Of a DNA stretch of 64,000 nt, positions 51,535 to 62,148 are shown piece after piece; the stretch's first letter is position 1; the number at the start of each line of letters is the position of its first letter. The position numbers and the translations under genes were made by a program. Location of the stretch: assembly GCA_946811185.2 (NCBI GenBank), contig OX328099.1:17325859-17389858 (forward strand). Direction: 5' to 3'. The stretch comes from Hippopus hippopus. Taxonomy: Eukaryota > Mollusca > Bivalvia > Cardiida > Cardiidae. Below the pieces are notes generated by a model, which made no database searches, had not been told where the DNA came from, and was given only the letters and a program-made list of their open reading frames with translations.

Positions 51535-53770
51535 TAGCTCACCTGAGCACGAAGTGCTCATGGTGAGCTATTGTGATCGTGCTGTGTCCGGCAACCGTCG
51601 TGCGACGTGCGTCGTTCGTTGTCAACTTTTTACCTTGTGTACGCTCTAGAGGCCACATTTTCTGTCCGATACTCATGAAACTTGGTCAAAATGTTTGCCT
51701 TGATGATATCTCAGCCGAGTTCGAAAATGGGTAATGTGGGGTCAAAAACTAGGTCACTAGGTCAAATCTTAGATAAACCTTGTGTACGCTCTAGAGGCCA
51801 CATTTTCAGTCCAATACTCATGAAACTTGGTCAGAATGTTTTCCTTGATGATATCTCAGACGAGTTTGAAAATGGGTCATATCGGGTCAAAAACTAAGTC
51901 ACTAGGTCAAATATTAGAAAAACCGTGTGTACACTCTAGAGGCCACATTTTCTGTCCAATACTCCTGAAAATTGGTCAGAATGTTTGTCTTGATGATATC
52001 TTGGATGAGTTTGAAAATGGGCCATGTCGGGTCAAAAACTAGTTCACCAGGTCAAATCTTAGGAAAACCTTGTGTACGCTCTAGAGGCCACATTATCTGT
52101 CCAATACTCCTGAAAATTGGTCAGAATGTTTGTCTTGATGATATCTTGGACAAGTTTGAAAATGGGCCATTTCGGGTCAAAAACTAGGTCACCAGGTCAA
52201 ATCTTAGAAAAACCTTGTGTACGCTCTAGAGGCCATAATTATTGTCAGTCCAATACTTCTGAAAATTGGTCAGAATGTTTGTCATGATGATATCTTGGAC
52301 GAGTTTGAAAACAGGCCATGTCGGGTCAAAAACTAGGTCACCAGGTCAAATCTTAGAAAAACCTTGTGTACGCTCTAGAGGCCACATTTTCAGTCCAATA
52401 CTCTTGAAAATTGGTCAGAATGTTTGTTTTGATGATATCCTGGACGAGTTCGAAAATGGGCTATGTCGGGTCAAAAACTAGGTCATCAAGTCAAATCTTA
52501 GAAAAATCTTGTGTACGCTCTAGAGGCCACATTTTCAGTCCAAAACTCTTGAAAAGTTGGTCAGAATGTTTGTCTTGATGATATCTCGAACAAGTTTGAA
52601 AGTGGGCCGTGTCGGGTCAAAAACTAGGTCACCAGGTCAAATCTTAGATAAACCTTGTGTACGCTCTAGAGGCCACATTTTCAGTCCAATACTCTTGAAA
52701 GTTAGTCAGAATGTTTGTCGTGATGATATCTCTGATAAATTGGAAAACAGTCCATGTTGGGTCAAAAACTAGGTCACTGGGTCAAATCTTAAAAAAACCT
52801 TGTGTATGCTCCAGAAGCCACATTTTCTGTCCAATACTCTTGAAATATGGTCAGAATGTTTGTCTTGATAATATCGCAGACGAGTTCGAAAGTGGGCCAT
52901 GTGGGGTCAAAAACTAGGTCACTAGGTCAAATCTTTGAAAAACCTTGTGTATGCTCCAGAAGCCACATTTTCAGTCCAATGCTCTTTAAAGTTGGTCAGA
53001 ATGTTTGTCATGATGATAGCTTGGATGAGAATGAAAATGGGTCATGTCAGGTCAAAAACTAGGTCACCAGGTCAAATCTTAGAAAAACCTCATGTAAGCT
53101 CTAGAGGCCACATTTTCAGTCCAATAATCTTGAAATTCGGTCAGAATGTTTATCTTGATAATTTCTTAGACTAGTATGAAAATGGGTCATGTTGGATAAA
53201 AAACTAGGTCACAAGGTCAAATCTCGGAAAAACGTTTTGTACTATAATTACAGCCCAATATTCTTTAAACTTTTGTCTTGATGATATCTTGCATGAGTTT
53301 GAAAATGGGTCACATGGAATAGAAACTAGGTCACCAAATTTCATCCTTGAAAAACCGTGTGTATGCTCTAGAGGCCACATTTTCAGTCCAATAATCTTGA
53401 AATTTGCTTTGAATGTTTGTCTTGATAATATCTTAGACTAGTATGAATATGGGTCATGTTGGATGAAAAACTAGATCACTAGGTCATATCTCAGAAAAAC
53501 CTTTTGTACACCCTACAGGCCACATTTTCACTCAAATACTCATGAAAGTTTGTCGGAATGTATGTCTTGATAATTTCTACATGTCGAGTAGGCTGCTGAG
53601 AGAAATTCCAGGAAAAGGTTGTGTGCACTTTAGAGGCCATATTTGTAAGCCCAATACTAATGAGTGTTTGTCAGAGTGTTTGTCTTAATATCTCTGCAGA
53701 GATTGGAAATGGGTCATGTTTGATCAAAAGGCTCAGGTGAGCGACTTCAGGGCCATCATGGCCCTCTTGT
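51535..53770 (+). mobile_element. H4 Helentron/pearl-like element with ~145-bp tandem core
   Basis: The 5' end is TAGCTCACCTGAGCACGAAG then TGCTCATGGTGAGCT, nested hairpins. It is followed by GTCCGGCAACCGTCGTGCGA. About 14-15 tandem units follow, period 145-147 bp, each with CTCTAGAGGCCACATTTTC, ATGAAACTTGGTCAGAATG, TTGTCTTGATGATATCT and GGTCAAAAACTAGGTCAC. The 3' end has GGCTCAGGTGAGCGAC (inverse of the 5' end), then GGGCCATCATGGCCCTCTTG and T. This arrangement (subterminal inverted repeats, tandem core, 3' hairpin, T|T insertion) matches Helentron-derived non-autonomous elements such as bivalve pearls. No protein is encoded: 145 is not a multiple of three, so the similar 71-codon frames shift frame from unit to unit. 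Confidence 0.8.
51640..53690 (+). repeat. Tandem array, ~145-bp units
   Basis: Unit starts (AGGCCACATT) fall near 51651, 51796, 51941, 52087, 52233, 52381, 52526, 52672, 52817, 52962, 53107, 53372, 53518 and 53636. Units near the 5' end are most alike; those after 53220 are shortened and diverged. Confidence 0.85.
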
Positions 53771-53799
53771 TTTAAATGGTACCGCTTAGAACAACCTCT

Positions 53800-53936
53800 A
53801 GATTTTGCATTTCCAATACATGTTCATGAAACTTGGCCACATGTTTGCACTGATAATAGTTCAAGTATCGATCCTTTTGGTATGAGTAGATTACTATTTC
53901 AGGTAATTGATCCAGGGCCTTCATAACCCCTCTTGT
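53800..53936 (+). repeat. Helentron-like 3' fragment
   Basis: CCAATACATGTTCATGAAAC then TTGGCCACATG is a core-unit piece, and CCAGGGCCTTCATAACCCCT then CTTGT is a decayed 3' end. Confidence 0.5.
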
Positions 53937-55475
53937 TTGAGGGCTAATCTATCCAAACAAACTTGAAATTGTGCAACCCAATCAATGGCACCAGAAGGGA
54001 TACTACAAATTTCCTCGTATTTTCCCCTCTTGAAGTGGAGGAAATGCTTACATGTGCATCCTCATACATATTTTTCTTTACATTGTTTTGTTATTGTAAA
54101 GAACTATTAGGGCTTTCAAACTCTTTTAAGGCTTTGTTTTTAGATATATATTTTCTAATTCACTACAATTCAAACTGAGAATAATTCTTAATCAAAACCT
54201 GGAACAAATAAGTTTAAATGAACATTTGAATTCTTTCAATGAAAGATTTCTTGTAAAAGCAGCCTTAAAATTTTGAGATTTGCAGTTTCAGTTAACTGAA
54301 AATGACTTTCCATTTAGTAAGCATGTTAAGGGTAAATGTTGGAATTGTTTCGCAAATGAGGCTTTAAGGGAAAGGGTATAGCAATGTTTATTTCTTCATA
54401 TTTATAGTATTCATTGCAAATTAATTTCTAGGTTTACCGTATCAATCCATTAGTTCTTTCTGATAGAGTGCTCATTTATGTATCAAAAGTTCTGTAGATT
54501 ATTGTTTATCATAAAATGGTGATGGAAGCCAGGTCCAAGGATATTGTAACCATTCTTGGAATCAATATTCCAATAACCAGTCTACAGCCTGAGTGGTTCC
54601 CTACCCCAGGCTGGCTTTATTCCTGCTGGAAAAATTACATGCCGGCACATGGAACACCCTTCACACAAGGACAGCATGCACACACCTTTCTAATCAGACT
54701 TGAGAGCCTATGATAGTAGAGTTCCAGAAATTTGTTCTGGCACTTCAAATACTACAACTTACTGTAGTAGAACTGTATAGCTATGTAGTTTGGTCATATC
54801 TCATTACTTTCTGTTCATGTGCTTCTGTACCTTTATCAGTGGATAATTATTATACTGGTGCATTTCTCTTCAGTGAAAAAAGTTCAACTATTTAAAAACA
54901 ACGTGTGATTTAAAACTTTTATACATATTTTCTTTTTTATGAGATATTCCTGTTGTGTTCTTTTTTAATATTGTAGGTTGACAAATATAGTTGATGATAG
55001 TTCGCAACTATGCAGGAACTATTGGAAAGTTTGGAATTATAGATTTTGTGCATGAGTCAGCTAAGATTCTGCTGCCCAGGACCAATTGGATAGTTTTTTT
55101 TCCATGCTTAATCCAGGAGATTTGGAATTTCTTTGAAAGTATAACAATAAGATAAGGTGAGTCAAAATTTGAATCAATCTTATTGTTTACCTGATAAAAT
55201 TATTTTATCTGTAACTTTCTAGTATTAAATTGACATATAAGGTGGTATCTTGTTAAAGCTTTAACCTCTTGGTGGCTTCAACTGTCAGCCTTGCCAGCTG
55301 GCCAACAATGTTGTGGTAGAGAAGCAGGTGTCTTGCAGACAGGTATGTTTTTTTCTTTTTTGCTGCACTTCTGCTTAAATGTCTACAGTTTGTATTTTGA
55401 AAACCATGTTGTGATGTTGAATGCTTGAGAGGAACATGTCAATTATCAAATTCTTAAACTGGCCAGATGATGTGT
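53937..55475. other. Unassigned sequence
   Basis: Frames at 53963-54178, 54516-54713 and 54710-54895 have no recognisable motif. No repeat ends were seen. Confidence 0.4.
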
Positions 55476-55703
55476 TTAACTCTACCACACAGTCCCCACT
55501 TTTAACAACCCTGATGAAGAAGCCTTTTGAAAACACTGTGAGAAAAGGAGAAAATGCTGGTAACAAGCATTTTCTCCTTTTCTCTCCATGTTTTCTACCC
55601 TATCAAAGACAGAAATCATCATTTTAGCTACCTTCAATTTGTTGTCTGCAAATGCTTTCAATTTGAGCAAGTCTTCATTTTTGTTGGGTGGTAAAGAGTT
55701 TAA
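55476..55703 (+). mobile_element. TTAA-hairpin MITE, complete
   Basis: TTAACTCTACCACACAGTCC to GGTGGTAAAGAGTTTAA; good core with a few mismatches (CTGTGAGAAAAGG / CTTTTCTCTCCATG). Confidence 0.8.
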
Positions 55704-55774
55704 ACCTATTTATTTTACAATGATTGCAAAACAAGAGTTCTTACAACATTCTATTAATCACTCTTGATGATTGC

Positions 55775-55925
55775 TTCCTTAAGACCTTAGCCAGTACTCA
55801 GGCTGTGATATTGCTAGTTTGAAAGCTTGGCTCATCATGGGATTTGAACCCAGAACCGTTGATGTAAGGGGCCAATACACCACTGTCTACCACTGTCAGA
55901 AGATAAAGTTAGTGTTTGGCTACTC
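55775..55925 (-). mobile_element. SINE tRNA-like head fragment
   Basis: ATGGGATTTGAACCCAGAAC (about 55838-55857) is a strong reverse-orientation B box. ACTCTTGC-type body is absent, and the A-box side is poor, so it is a SINE head remnant, not a tRNA gene. Confidence 0.4.
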
Positions 55926-55984
55926 TTGCCTCCATGCATACCAGGGTATTTGACTTATCTCTTCCTTTAATCATACCAGTGTCA

Positions 55985-56166
55985 TTATTCACCAATCATT
56001 CTTAAGAATATGTTGAGCTTTTTCTCAAGAATTTTCAAAATCTGAAAGATAACACAGTATCTGATTGGCAAAACCAAATGGTTTAGCCAATCAGAAGTTG
56101 TGTTATTTTCTAAATCCAGAATTAGACAAAGGATGTTCTTAAGAATGGATGGTGAATTTGGACCAA
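55985..56166. mobile_element. MITE with CATTCTTAAGAA arms and CCAATCAG palindrome
   Basis: TTATTCACCAATCATTCTTA on the left; reversed right end GGTCCAAATTCACCATCCAT then TCTTAAGAACAT. The centre is CTGATTGGCAAAACCAAATG then GTTTAGCCAATCAG, a local palindrome. Confidence 0.6.
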
Positions 56167-56699
56167 GGGAACTCCAATATTAGTTCTAAATACCAACTTG
56201 TGCAATCCCATTTACTAAGATAGACATGTCACAGCCAATGAGATGTCTACACTGTTCAATGAGAGCTTAAAACTGAGGGTGAATACAAATCCTGACCTGA
56301 TGCATGCTTACATCATACTGTCTGCAGGGTCCGTATTAACCAACCATTCTTAAAGATGCACCCTTACAGCCAGAGAGTAAACAAACACTGTTAAAACTTT
56401 ACAATGTGTAGAATCTAGATAGCCGTGTAAACATAGATAAAAGAGCGATATAAGGTGTATGGGATAAAGAGACACCAGGGATTTATCTTTGATTTAAACC
56501 AGAAACTGTGGTTGTTATGTCTATGGCTAGCCGCAATAGAATGAAATGCATTTTCTATCCGTCGTAATCTGTGCAACCTTGCAACCGTCGGCGGCAACAT
56601 TTGGCATGAAGGTACAAGAATGATTATAATTTCATAAAATAAAGATAAAATTGTTTACAAAATTGGATAAAAACGAGTAAAGATGCATCTGTAAGACCA
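56167..56699. other. Unassigned sequence with an inverted motif
   Basis: GGGTCCGTATTAACCAACCA then TTCTTAAAGATGCAC..TTACAG (56324-56370) and AAGATGCATCTGTAAGACCA (56680-56699) suggest the ends of a larger relative of the neighbouring MITE, with an unrecognised middle. Confidence 0.35.
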
Positions 56700-56826
56700 T
56701 TCATAGTCTCATTCTCAAGAATGTTTCAAATTTGAAAGTAACGTAACTTCTGATTGGCTAAACCAAGTTGTTTAGCCAATCAGAAGTTATGTTACTTCTA
56801 AAACTAGAAGAAGACTAAGAATGAAA
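56700..56826. mobile_element. Palindromic MITE, CTGATTGGCTAAACC centre
   Basis: GTAACTTCTGATTGGCT-type arms: TAACTTCTGATTGGCTAAAC and GTTTAGCCAATCAGAAGTTA pair almost perfectly. Outer arms TCTCATTCTCAAGAATG / AGACTAAGAATGAAAC pair weakly. Confidence 0.65.
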
Positions 56827-56840
56827 CTTACAAATGTGTC

Positions 56841-56960
56841 ATGCTCTGGCAAAAGGGGGCTCATTGCATGTCTGTGATGCATTATACTAAGCAAGTCATC
56901 ACATAATTAGAGATTCATAAAACCCATTTAGTCTAACAATTGATCGAATCTTGAGGAAGA
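56841..56960 (+). repeat. Dispersed repeat shared with 46146-46275
   Basis: ATGCTCTGGCAAAAGGGGGC, TACTAAGCAAGTCATCACAT, AATTAGAGATTCATAAAACC, TAACAATTGATC. Confidence 0.55.
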
Positions 56961-57121
56961 GTGATTTGTGTTTTATTACACCAGCCACCTGAACTCCTCC
57001 AGACAACAACATTTTAGGAAAGTCTAAATTTTAGGATTTGCAACAATAAATTAAATGTAGTTCAAATTATCAAAGCATTTGTTTTTCAAAGAATAGAAAT
57101 CATATTGCTAACAATGGCTTT

Positions 57122-57349
57122 TTAACCCTTTACCACATGACAAAAAAGCAGACTTGCTCAACTTGAAAGCATATGCAAACAACATTTCAAGCGTGGCTCA
57201 AACGATGCAATTTGTCTTTGGTATGATAGAAAACATTGTGGGAAAAGGAGAAATGCTGGTTATCAATGTTTTCTCCTTTTCCCACATTGTTTTCAAAAGG
57301 CATCTTTCTCAGTGTCAATTAAAGTCAGGATTGTGTGGTAAGGGGTTAT
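57122..57349 (-). mobile_element. TTAA-hairpin MITE, complete
   Basis: TTAACCCTTTACCACATGAC to GTGTGGTAAGGGGTTAT; core good except a one-base deletion and TATCAATG at the centre. Confidence 0.8.
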
Positions 57350-57411
57350 AAGAAATAAGAACCAAGGATGTTTCTTAACCTTGCAATTGGTTTATCTGTC
57401 CATATTTCTTT

Positions 57412-57582
57412 TTAACCTTTTACCATATAGTGCTGACATCTAATGAACATGAGGAAAAATACTTTTTAAAACATTGCGGGAGTAGGTTACAATGATGGTA
57501 ACCACATCGAATCTGATTTTGTTGTCAGCAAATAATTTGGGTTTGGACAGTTCAAAAAACTTGATGTTTTGTTAAGTGTTAA
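57412..57582 (+). mobile_element. TTAA-hairpin MITE, right core arm deleted
   Basis: TTAACCTTTTACCATATAGT, AAACATTGCGGGAGTAGG, GATGGTAACCACATCGAATC, TTTTGTTAAGTGTTAA. Confidence 0.5.
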
Positions 57583-57788
57583 ACTTGAAATAACAAAAAA
57601 GAAAAGTGCTATTTTTTCTGCCAATAAGTCCAGACCATGCAGTACAGGAAGCTTTAAATAATTGTTACATTAAAAAAAAGAAATAAAGAAGGATTAAGGA
57701 AAACAAAAAGCTTGATTTATTTGCAGGGCACACAAATCTAATTATAAAACACTAATTTCATAAGTTCTGAACCCTTTGCTAACCCATC

Positions 57789-58018
57789 TTAAAACCCTTT
57801 CCAAACAATCCCTAGTTTTCACAACTCTGGGAAGGAAGGCTTTAGAAAACATTGTGGGAAAAGGAGAAAATGCTGGTAACCAGCATTTTCTCCTTTTCCC
57901 ACAATGTTTTCTACCCTATCAAAGACAGGAATCATCATTTCAGCTACATTTAAATTGTTGACTTCAAATGCTTTAAGTTTGGTCCAGTCCAAAATTCCAT
58001 TGTGTGGTAAAGGTTTAA
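57789..58018 (+). mobile_element. TTAA-hairpin MITE, first of a head-to-head pair
   Basis: TTAAAACCCTTTCCAAACAA to GTGTGGTAAAGGTTTAA; perfect core. Shares its last TTAA with the next copy. Confidence 0.85.
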
Positions 58019-58243
58019 CCCTTTACCACATGGCAAAATTTTAGATCTATCCAAATTGAAAGCATTTGCAGACAACAATTTCATAGTGGCTCAAATGACG
58101 CAACTTTTCTTTGATAGGGTAGAAAACTTTGTGGGAAAAGGAGAAAATGCTGGTTACCAGCATTTTCTCCTTTTCCCACATTGTTTTCAAAAGGCCTCTT
58201 CTTTAGGGGCGTCAAAAGGCGTCATTGTGTGGTAAAGGGTTAA
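58015..58243 (-). mobile_element. TTAA-hairpin MITE, second of a head-to-head pair
   Basis: Shared TTAA, CCCTTTACCACATGG, near-perfect core, GTGTGGTAAAGGGTTAA. Among the best-preserved copies. Confidence 0.9.
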
Positions 58244-58430
58244 TATGTTTTATGACCCAGAGAAAGGAGGTTTTTGAAAAAAACTGAGGGGAAGGAGATA
58301 GTGAATAAAATTGTAACAAGTATTTTCTCTTTTTCTCACAACATTTTTACCCATTCAAAGACATATCCCATCATGTAGGGAATACATAAAAAATTAATGT
58401 CTGCAAATCTTTCAATAGGTACAAGTTACT
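58244..58430 (+). repeat. TTAA-hairpin MITE, degenerate
   Basis: TTTTATGACCCAGAGAAAGG, TTTTCTCTTTTTCTCACAAC, CATTCAAAGACATATCCCAT, TTAATGTCTGCAAATC; ends lost. Confidence 0.4.
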
Positions 58431-58728
58431 TTTTTAGGTACAAGTCTGGTGAAATGTTTCATGGTTTTATGTAATACCTTGCAAATGTATCTGGTATAAA
58501 ACACCATCTGCTTTTTTGCCAATTAAAGTTCATAAAAAGTTACATGTATGATGAAAATTTGGATTGGTAGGATTTTTTTTAATGCTTATTTCACTCTTTA
58601 CAAAAAGAATTAGAAGGGTGAAATCAGAAATAACTAAATAATTATTTGAGGATTGTATAATTATCACTCAGATTGTTTCTATTACCTTACTTAATGCTCT
58701 AGAAAAACAAGGTCATGGAGTAAATTAT

Positions 58729-58959
58729 GTAACACTTTACCAAACAGTCCCAGGTTTTAACGACCCTGAAAAAGAATTATTCTGAAAACATTGTAGGAAA
58801 AGGAGAAAAATGCTGGTCACCAGCACTTTCTCCTTGTCCAACAATGATTTCTTCTCTGTCAATACCAACCCCTACAATTTTTGCTGAATTTATATTTTGT
58901 CATCTGAAAATGTTTTCGATTTAGGTAAATGTAAAATTTTGTTGTCTTTAAAGGGTTAA
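58729..58959 (+). mobile_element. TTAA-hairpin MITE, first of a third head-to-head pair
   Basis: GTAACACTTTACCAAACAGT, core with GTAGGAAAAGG / CTCCTTGTCCAACAATG, B end GTCTTTAAAGGGTTAA shared with the next copy. Confidence 0.7.
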
Positions 58960-59185
58960 CTCTTTACCACATGAGAAAAATGTAGACTTGTTCAAATTAA
59001 AAACATTTGCACACATGAAATAAATTTAAATGTGACTCACATGATTGAACCTATGATAGAGTAGAAAACAGTGTGGGAAAAGGAGAAAATACTGGTTACC
59101 AGCATTTTCTCCTTTTCCCACAATGTTTTCCAAAGGATTCATCCTCAGCGTCATTAAATGTCAGGATTGTATGGTATAGGGTAAA
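58956..59185 (-). mobile_element. TTAA-hairpin MITE, second of a third head-to-head pair
   Basis: Shared TTAA then CTCTTTACCACATGAG; core almost perfect; right end ATGGTATAGGGTAAAC. Confidence 0.75.
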
Positions 59186-59397
59186 CTGAATAAGAGAGTC
59201 TGTCTGGTTCTTGAAGGCCACTGTCTTCCAGCTTAATTTTTAATCAGAGTGAAACCAGAAAAATTGCTGAAGTGTCTGAATAATTTATTTGGTTAGTGCA
59301 ATTTCTGTGTTCTTTAATTTTAAGGTGAGGATTCTGGTTTGTTAGACTTTATATATAGATTTTATAGGTGGAGTGGAAAGTCAGAGAATGGAACAGC

Positions 59398-59671
59398 TAG
59401 TTTATCAAACAGATCTGGTTTTGTATGACCCTGAGGAAAAGATTATTGAAAACATTGTTTGAAATGAATAAAGGCAACCATTTACTCCTTTTCCAAACTG
59501 TTTTCTGCCCTTTCCAGACAAATGCAACCATTTACACTTTTTCCATACTGTTTTCTGACCTATCCAGACAAATAAAAAATTCCATCAGTTGTAGAGTCAC
59601 ATTTGTATTTGGTTGATTCCAAATATTTTCAATATTGACAAGTCTAGAATTGTTATTTGATAAAGAGTTAA
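59398..59671 (+). mobile_element. TTAA-hairpin MITE with internal ~57-bp duplication
   Basis: GCAACCATTTACTCCTTTTC..CCAGACAAAT is followed by a second, similar GCAACCATTTACACTTTTTC..CCAGACAAAT (about 59476-59572). Right end GATAAAGAGTTAA is shared with the next copy. Confidence 0.55.
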
Positions 59672-59900
59672 TGTTTTACAAAACATTCCTTAGTTCAAAA
59701 AACCATGAGAAAGATAGCTTTTTAAAACATTGTGGAAAAAGTAGAAAACCCTAGTTTCAAGCGTTTTCTCCTTTCCCCACAATGTTTTCTATTTTTTTCA
59801 ATGACAAATTCATCTAATCATTTGAGCGACATCTGATTTGTTGACTACATAGGCTTTCAAAACTGGCAATTTAAAGATTTTGTACCTGTTAAAGAGTTAA
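59668..59900 (+). mobile_element. TTAA-hairpin MITE, diverged, tandem with the previous copy
   Basis: Shared TTAA then TGTTTTACAAAACATTCC; AACATTGTGGAAAAAGTAG / CTCCTTTCCCCACAATG; CTGTTAAAGAGTTAA. Confidence 0.6.
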
Positions 59901-60031
59901 CCCACATTATATTCTGAGTTCAACTTGCAACTTCTCAGTGTACAGCATGCAGGACTGTTTAGTCTGATCCTGATCTACTCTTTAATACCAACTTAACTGT
60001 GTAGGCTTCATTTTACAGAAATAATTTTCAA

Positions 60032-60250
60032 TTAACTCTTTACCAGACAATAAAATCATAAACTCATCCAAATACAAGGCATTTAAAGACAACAAACTGA
60101 ATGTGGTTCAAATAGCCCAGATGATGAAAAATTTGTTTTTGAAAATATAGAAAAAAAAATGGGAAAAGCTTTGTCCACAACGTTTTCAAAGGCTGTCTTT
60201 CAGAGTCTCTAAGAGTCCTTAAAAATTGGAATTGTATGGTAAAGGGTCAA
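60032..60250 (-). mobile_element. TTAA-hairpin MITE, core mostly deleted
   Basis: TTAACTCTTTACCAGACAAT, GAATGTGGTTCAAATAGCCC, then GGGAAAAG directly joined to CTTTGTCCACAACG; GTATGGTAAAGGGTCAA. Confidence 0.55.
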
Positions 60251-60317
60251 AAAGTGAACCCCAAAAATCTATGATTTCAATAATTATTTCATTTCAGTTA
60301 ACAGAGCAAAGGTTACT

Positions 60318-60545
60318 TTAACCCCTTTACCACAAAATCCCAAGTTTTGACAGCCCTGTGTGAGAAGGCTTTTGAAAACATTGTGGGAAAAGGAGAAAAT
60401 GCTGGTAACCAGCATTGTCTCCTTTTCTTACAATGTTATTACTCTATCAAAGGCAAACTCTCCCATTTAAGCTACCTTTAATTTGTCATCTGTAAATGCT
60501 TTCAATTTGGACAAATCGAAAATTTTATCGTTTGGTAAAGAGCTA
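60318..60545 (+). mobile_element. TTAA-hairpin MITE
   Basis: TTAACCCCTTTACCACAAAA to GTTTGGTAAAGAGCTAA; core good with TCTCCTTTTCTTACAATG on the right arm. Confidence 0.75.
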
Positions 60546-60619
60546 AACCTTTTTATCTTGGATGGCATTTCTGCTAATGAAACATTTCATTAAATTCATC
60601 AGATTTAAATCATTGATAA

Positions 60620-60811
60620 CATATCAGCAGAGAGTCAGCAAAACTACCTTTGACAAAAAAGAATCGTAGCACTTGGAAACTTTATGTCAACCTCGGAGAT
60701 CCCTGGAAGAGGAAAATTGATGAAGAAGGCTTTGATGTATGTAGATCTCAAGATACATGGTCACGCAAGCTAATTAAGAATTTACAGTTGCAACCTGTAA
60801 CCAACTGTTGA
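60620..60811 (+). other. Possible exon or old coding fragment
   Basis: Open for 63 codons without an ATG. Its middle (WKLYVNLGDPWKRKIDEEGF) has protein-like composition unlike the surrounding AT-rich DNA. GATATC-CAG-type acceptors (ATATCAG, GTCAG) lie upstream. A GTATGT donor-like site (60737-60742) follows GGCTTTGAT, so a short exon of about 100 bp ending at 60736 is conceivable. I do not recognise the protein. Confidence 0.25.
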
Positions 60812-60995
60812 TGATCAGGAGTTTTTAAACCTATGAAAAGGCTTTAGAAACATCATGGGAAAAGATGAAAATGCAGGTTGCCAGCATTTCATCCCATTTT
60901 GTGTGATATTGTCTACCTTTTTCTGATACAATTTAATCTGTAAGTGCTTTCAATTACGAACAAGTCAGAAATTTTGTCTTCTGGTAGAGAGTTAA
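60812..60995 (+). mobile_element. TTAA-hairpin MITE, A end missing
   Basis: TCAGGAGTTTTTAAACCTAT, ATCATGGGAAAAGATGAAAA, GGTTGCCAGCATTTCATCC, TCTGGTAGAGAGTTAA shared with the next copy. Confidence 0.45.
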
Positions 60996-61229
60996 CCTTT
61001 TATGATACGATCCCAAGTTTTCATGAACCCGATCAAGAAAGGCATTTTAAAACATTTTTGGAAAAGGAGAAAATGCTGATTATCAGCCTTTTCTTCTTTT
61101 CTCACAATGTTTTCTACCCTACTATCACAATGTTTCCTACCCTACCCTATTGAAGCCACATTTAAGTTGTTGTCTGCAAGGCTTTCAATTTGGACAGGTA
61201 AAAAATTTTGTCATCTGGTGAAGAGTTAA
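60992..61229 (+). mobile_element. TTAA-hairpin MITE with a small duplication after the core
   Basis: Shared TTAA, CCTTTTATGATACGATCCC; CACAATGTTTTCTACCCTAC followed by a second CACAATGTTTCCTACCCTAC; end CTGGTGAAGAGTTAA. Confidence 0.65.
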
Positions 61230-61547
61230 TCAAGGCATGTTCATGTATTCCCACCTACTTCTCTTCAGCTGTATAAAAAGCTCACAATAATCAATGCTGA
61301 TTTTCTGATATTTTGCTGATAAAGAATGACAAGGTAGGACATGGTTTCTATGGCAACGTCTCTAAAGACTTATGATGAAGGTATTGTTTCTTCAGTAGAT
61401 TGATTAATGCAAGATGACACTTACTTACTTTCACATCAAAACATGGCATTGCTTCTTACCTGTGTCTTCATACTACAGTTATTCTTTCTTGAAGAATTAT
61501 CTTCATGTCCCATTATTGACCCTTTACTAATTATTGATCCGTTATAT
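61230..61547. other. Unassigned sequence
   Basis: No feature recognised. Confidence 0.4.
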
Positions 61548-61774
61548 TTAACCCCTACCACACAATCCAGTGTTTTCATGACCCTGTGAAAGAGGCCTTG
61601 TGAAAACAAGGTGGGAAAAGGAGAAAATGCTGGTAACCAGCATTTTCTCCTTTTTCCACAATGTTTTCTACCCTGTCAAAGAACTTAAGTTCATTTGTAC
61701 CACGTTCAGATTTATTTTATGAAGGTGCTCTCAATTTGGAAGGGATGGAAATTTGTTGTTTGGGAAAGGGTTAA
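61548..61774 (+). mobile_element. TTAA-hairpin MITE, complete
   Basis: TTAACCCCTACCACACAATC to TTTGGGAAAGGGTTAA; core CAAGGTGGGAAAAGGAG / CTCCTTTTTCCACAATG. Confidence 0.8.
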
Positions 61775-61814
61775 GACCCAGAGACTGAGCAGTGATAGGA
61801 CCCTGAGGCTGAGC

Positions 61815-62035
61815 AACAAAGCAGGAGTCTGTGTGGCTCACTGGTAGAGTGTAGAACTCGTAACCTTGGGGCTCTAGGTTTGAAGCACTCTGCTTTTCAT
61901 GGGAGAGTCCTTGCCTAGCCCTAGCCTAGTTCTGGTGAAACCTAGGACATTTATAGTCATGAATATGTGAACTATCATCATGATATGACTGAAATAATGT
62001 TGAAAGGTTTGTGAAATACTGGTCAATCAATCAAT
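61815..62035 (+). mobile_element. tRNA-derived SINE
   Basis: GTGTGGCTCACTGGTAGAGT (about 61831-61850) is an A-box region; GGGGCTCTAGGTTTGAAGCA (about 61868-61887) holds the B box. The body has AGTCCTTGCCTAGCCC and GTTCTGGTGAAACC. The tail is ATCATGATATGACTGAAATA then ATGTTGAAA and a (TCAA)n-like end. Confidence 0.7.
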
Positions 62036-62047
62036 CTTTTGTGAAAA

Positions 62048-62140
62048 TCATAAAAAAAGTGCTGGTAACCAGCAAATTTCATTTTTCCATCATTGTTTGC
62101 CAACCTTTCTGTGAGAAATCCAATTATTCAAGAGGCCTTT
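62048..62140 (+). repeat. TTAA-hairpin MITE core fragment
   Basis: AAAAAAAGTGCTGGTAACCA then GCAAATTTC and TTCCATCATTGTTTGCCAAC, GAGAAATCCAATTATTCAAG. Confidence 0.4.
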
Positions 62141-62148
62141 AACTCTTT

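Larger units (their letters stand above)
51250..53790. mobile_element. Palindromic MITE (as 36470) split by an H4 HINE
   Basis: GGCCAAAAACACTATGCAAG and GAAATGCATTTAAATTTAAA match 36470-36635. CAGATTG-like GATTGTCATCTTCACAG and TTTCCATAC precede the HINE, and TTTAAATGGTACCG resumes after it. A stretch around 51330-51480 is extra relative to the other copy. Confidence 0.55.

Noticed and set aside
51682..53174. A series of similar ~71-codon frames (MVRMFVLMIS...) spaced about 145 bp apart, looking like a small protein family
   Set aside because: They are translations of the tandem HINE units. The period is not a multiple of three, so successive frames shift, and stops recur at the same unit position.
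51640..53690. Regular repeats resembling a CRISPR array
   Set aside because: Units are 145 bp with no short-repeat/unique-spacer pattern, in a eukaryotic mobile element.
55838..55857. A minus-strand tRNA suggested by GGGATTTGAACCCAG
   Set aside because: No acceptor stem or convincing A box; best read as a SINE remnant.
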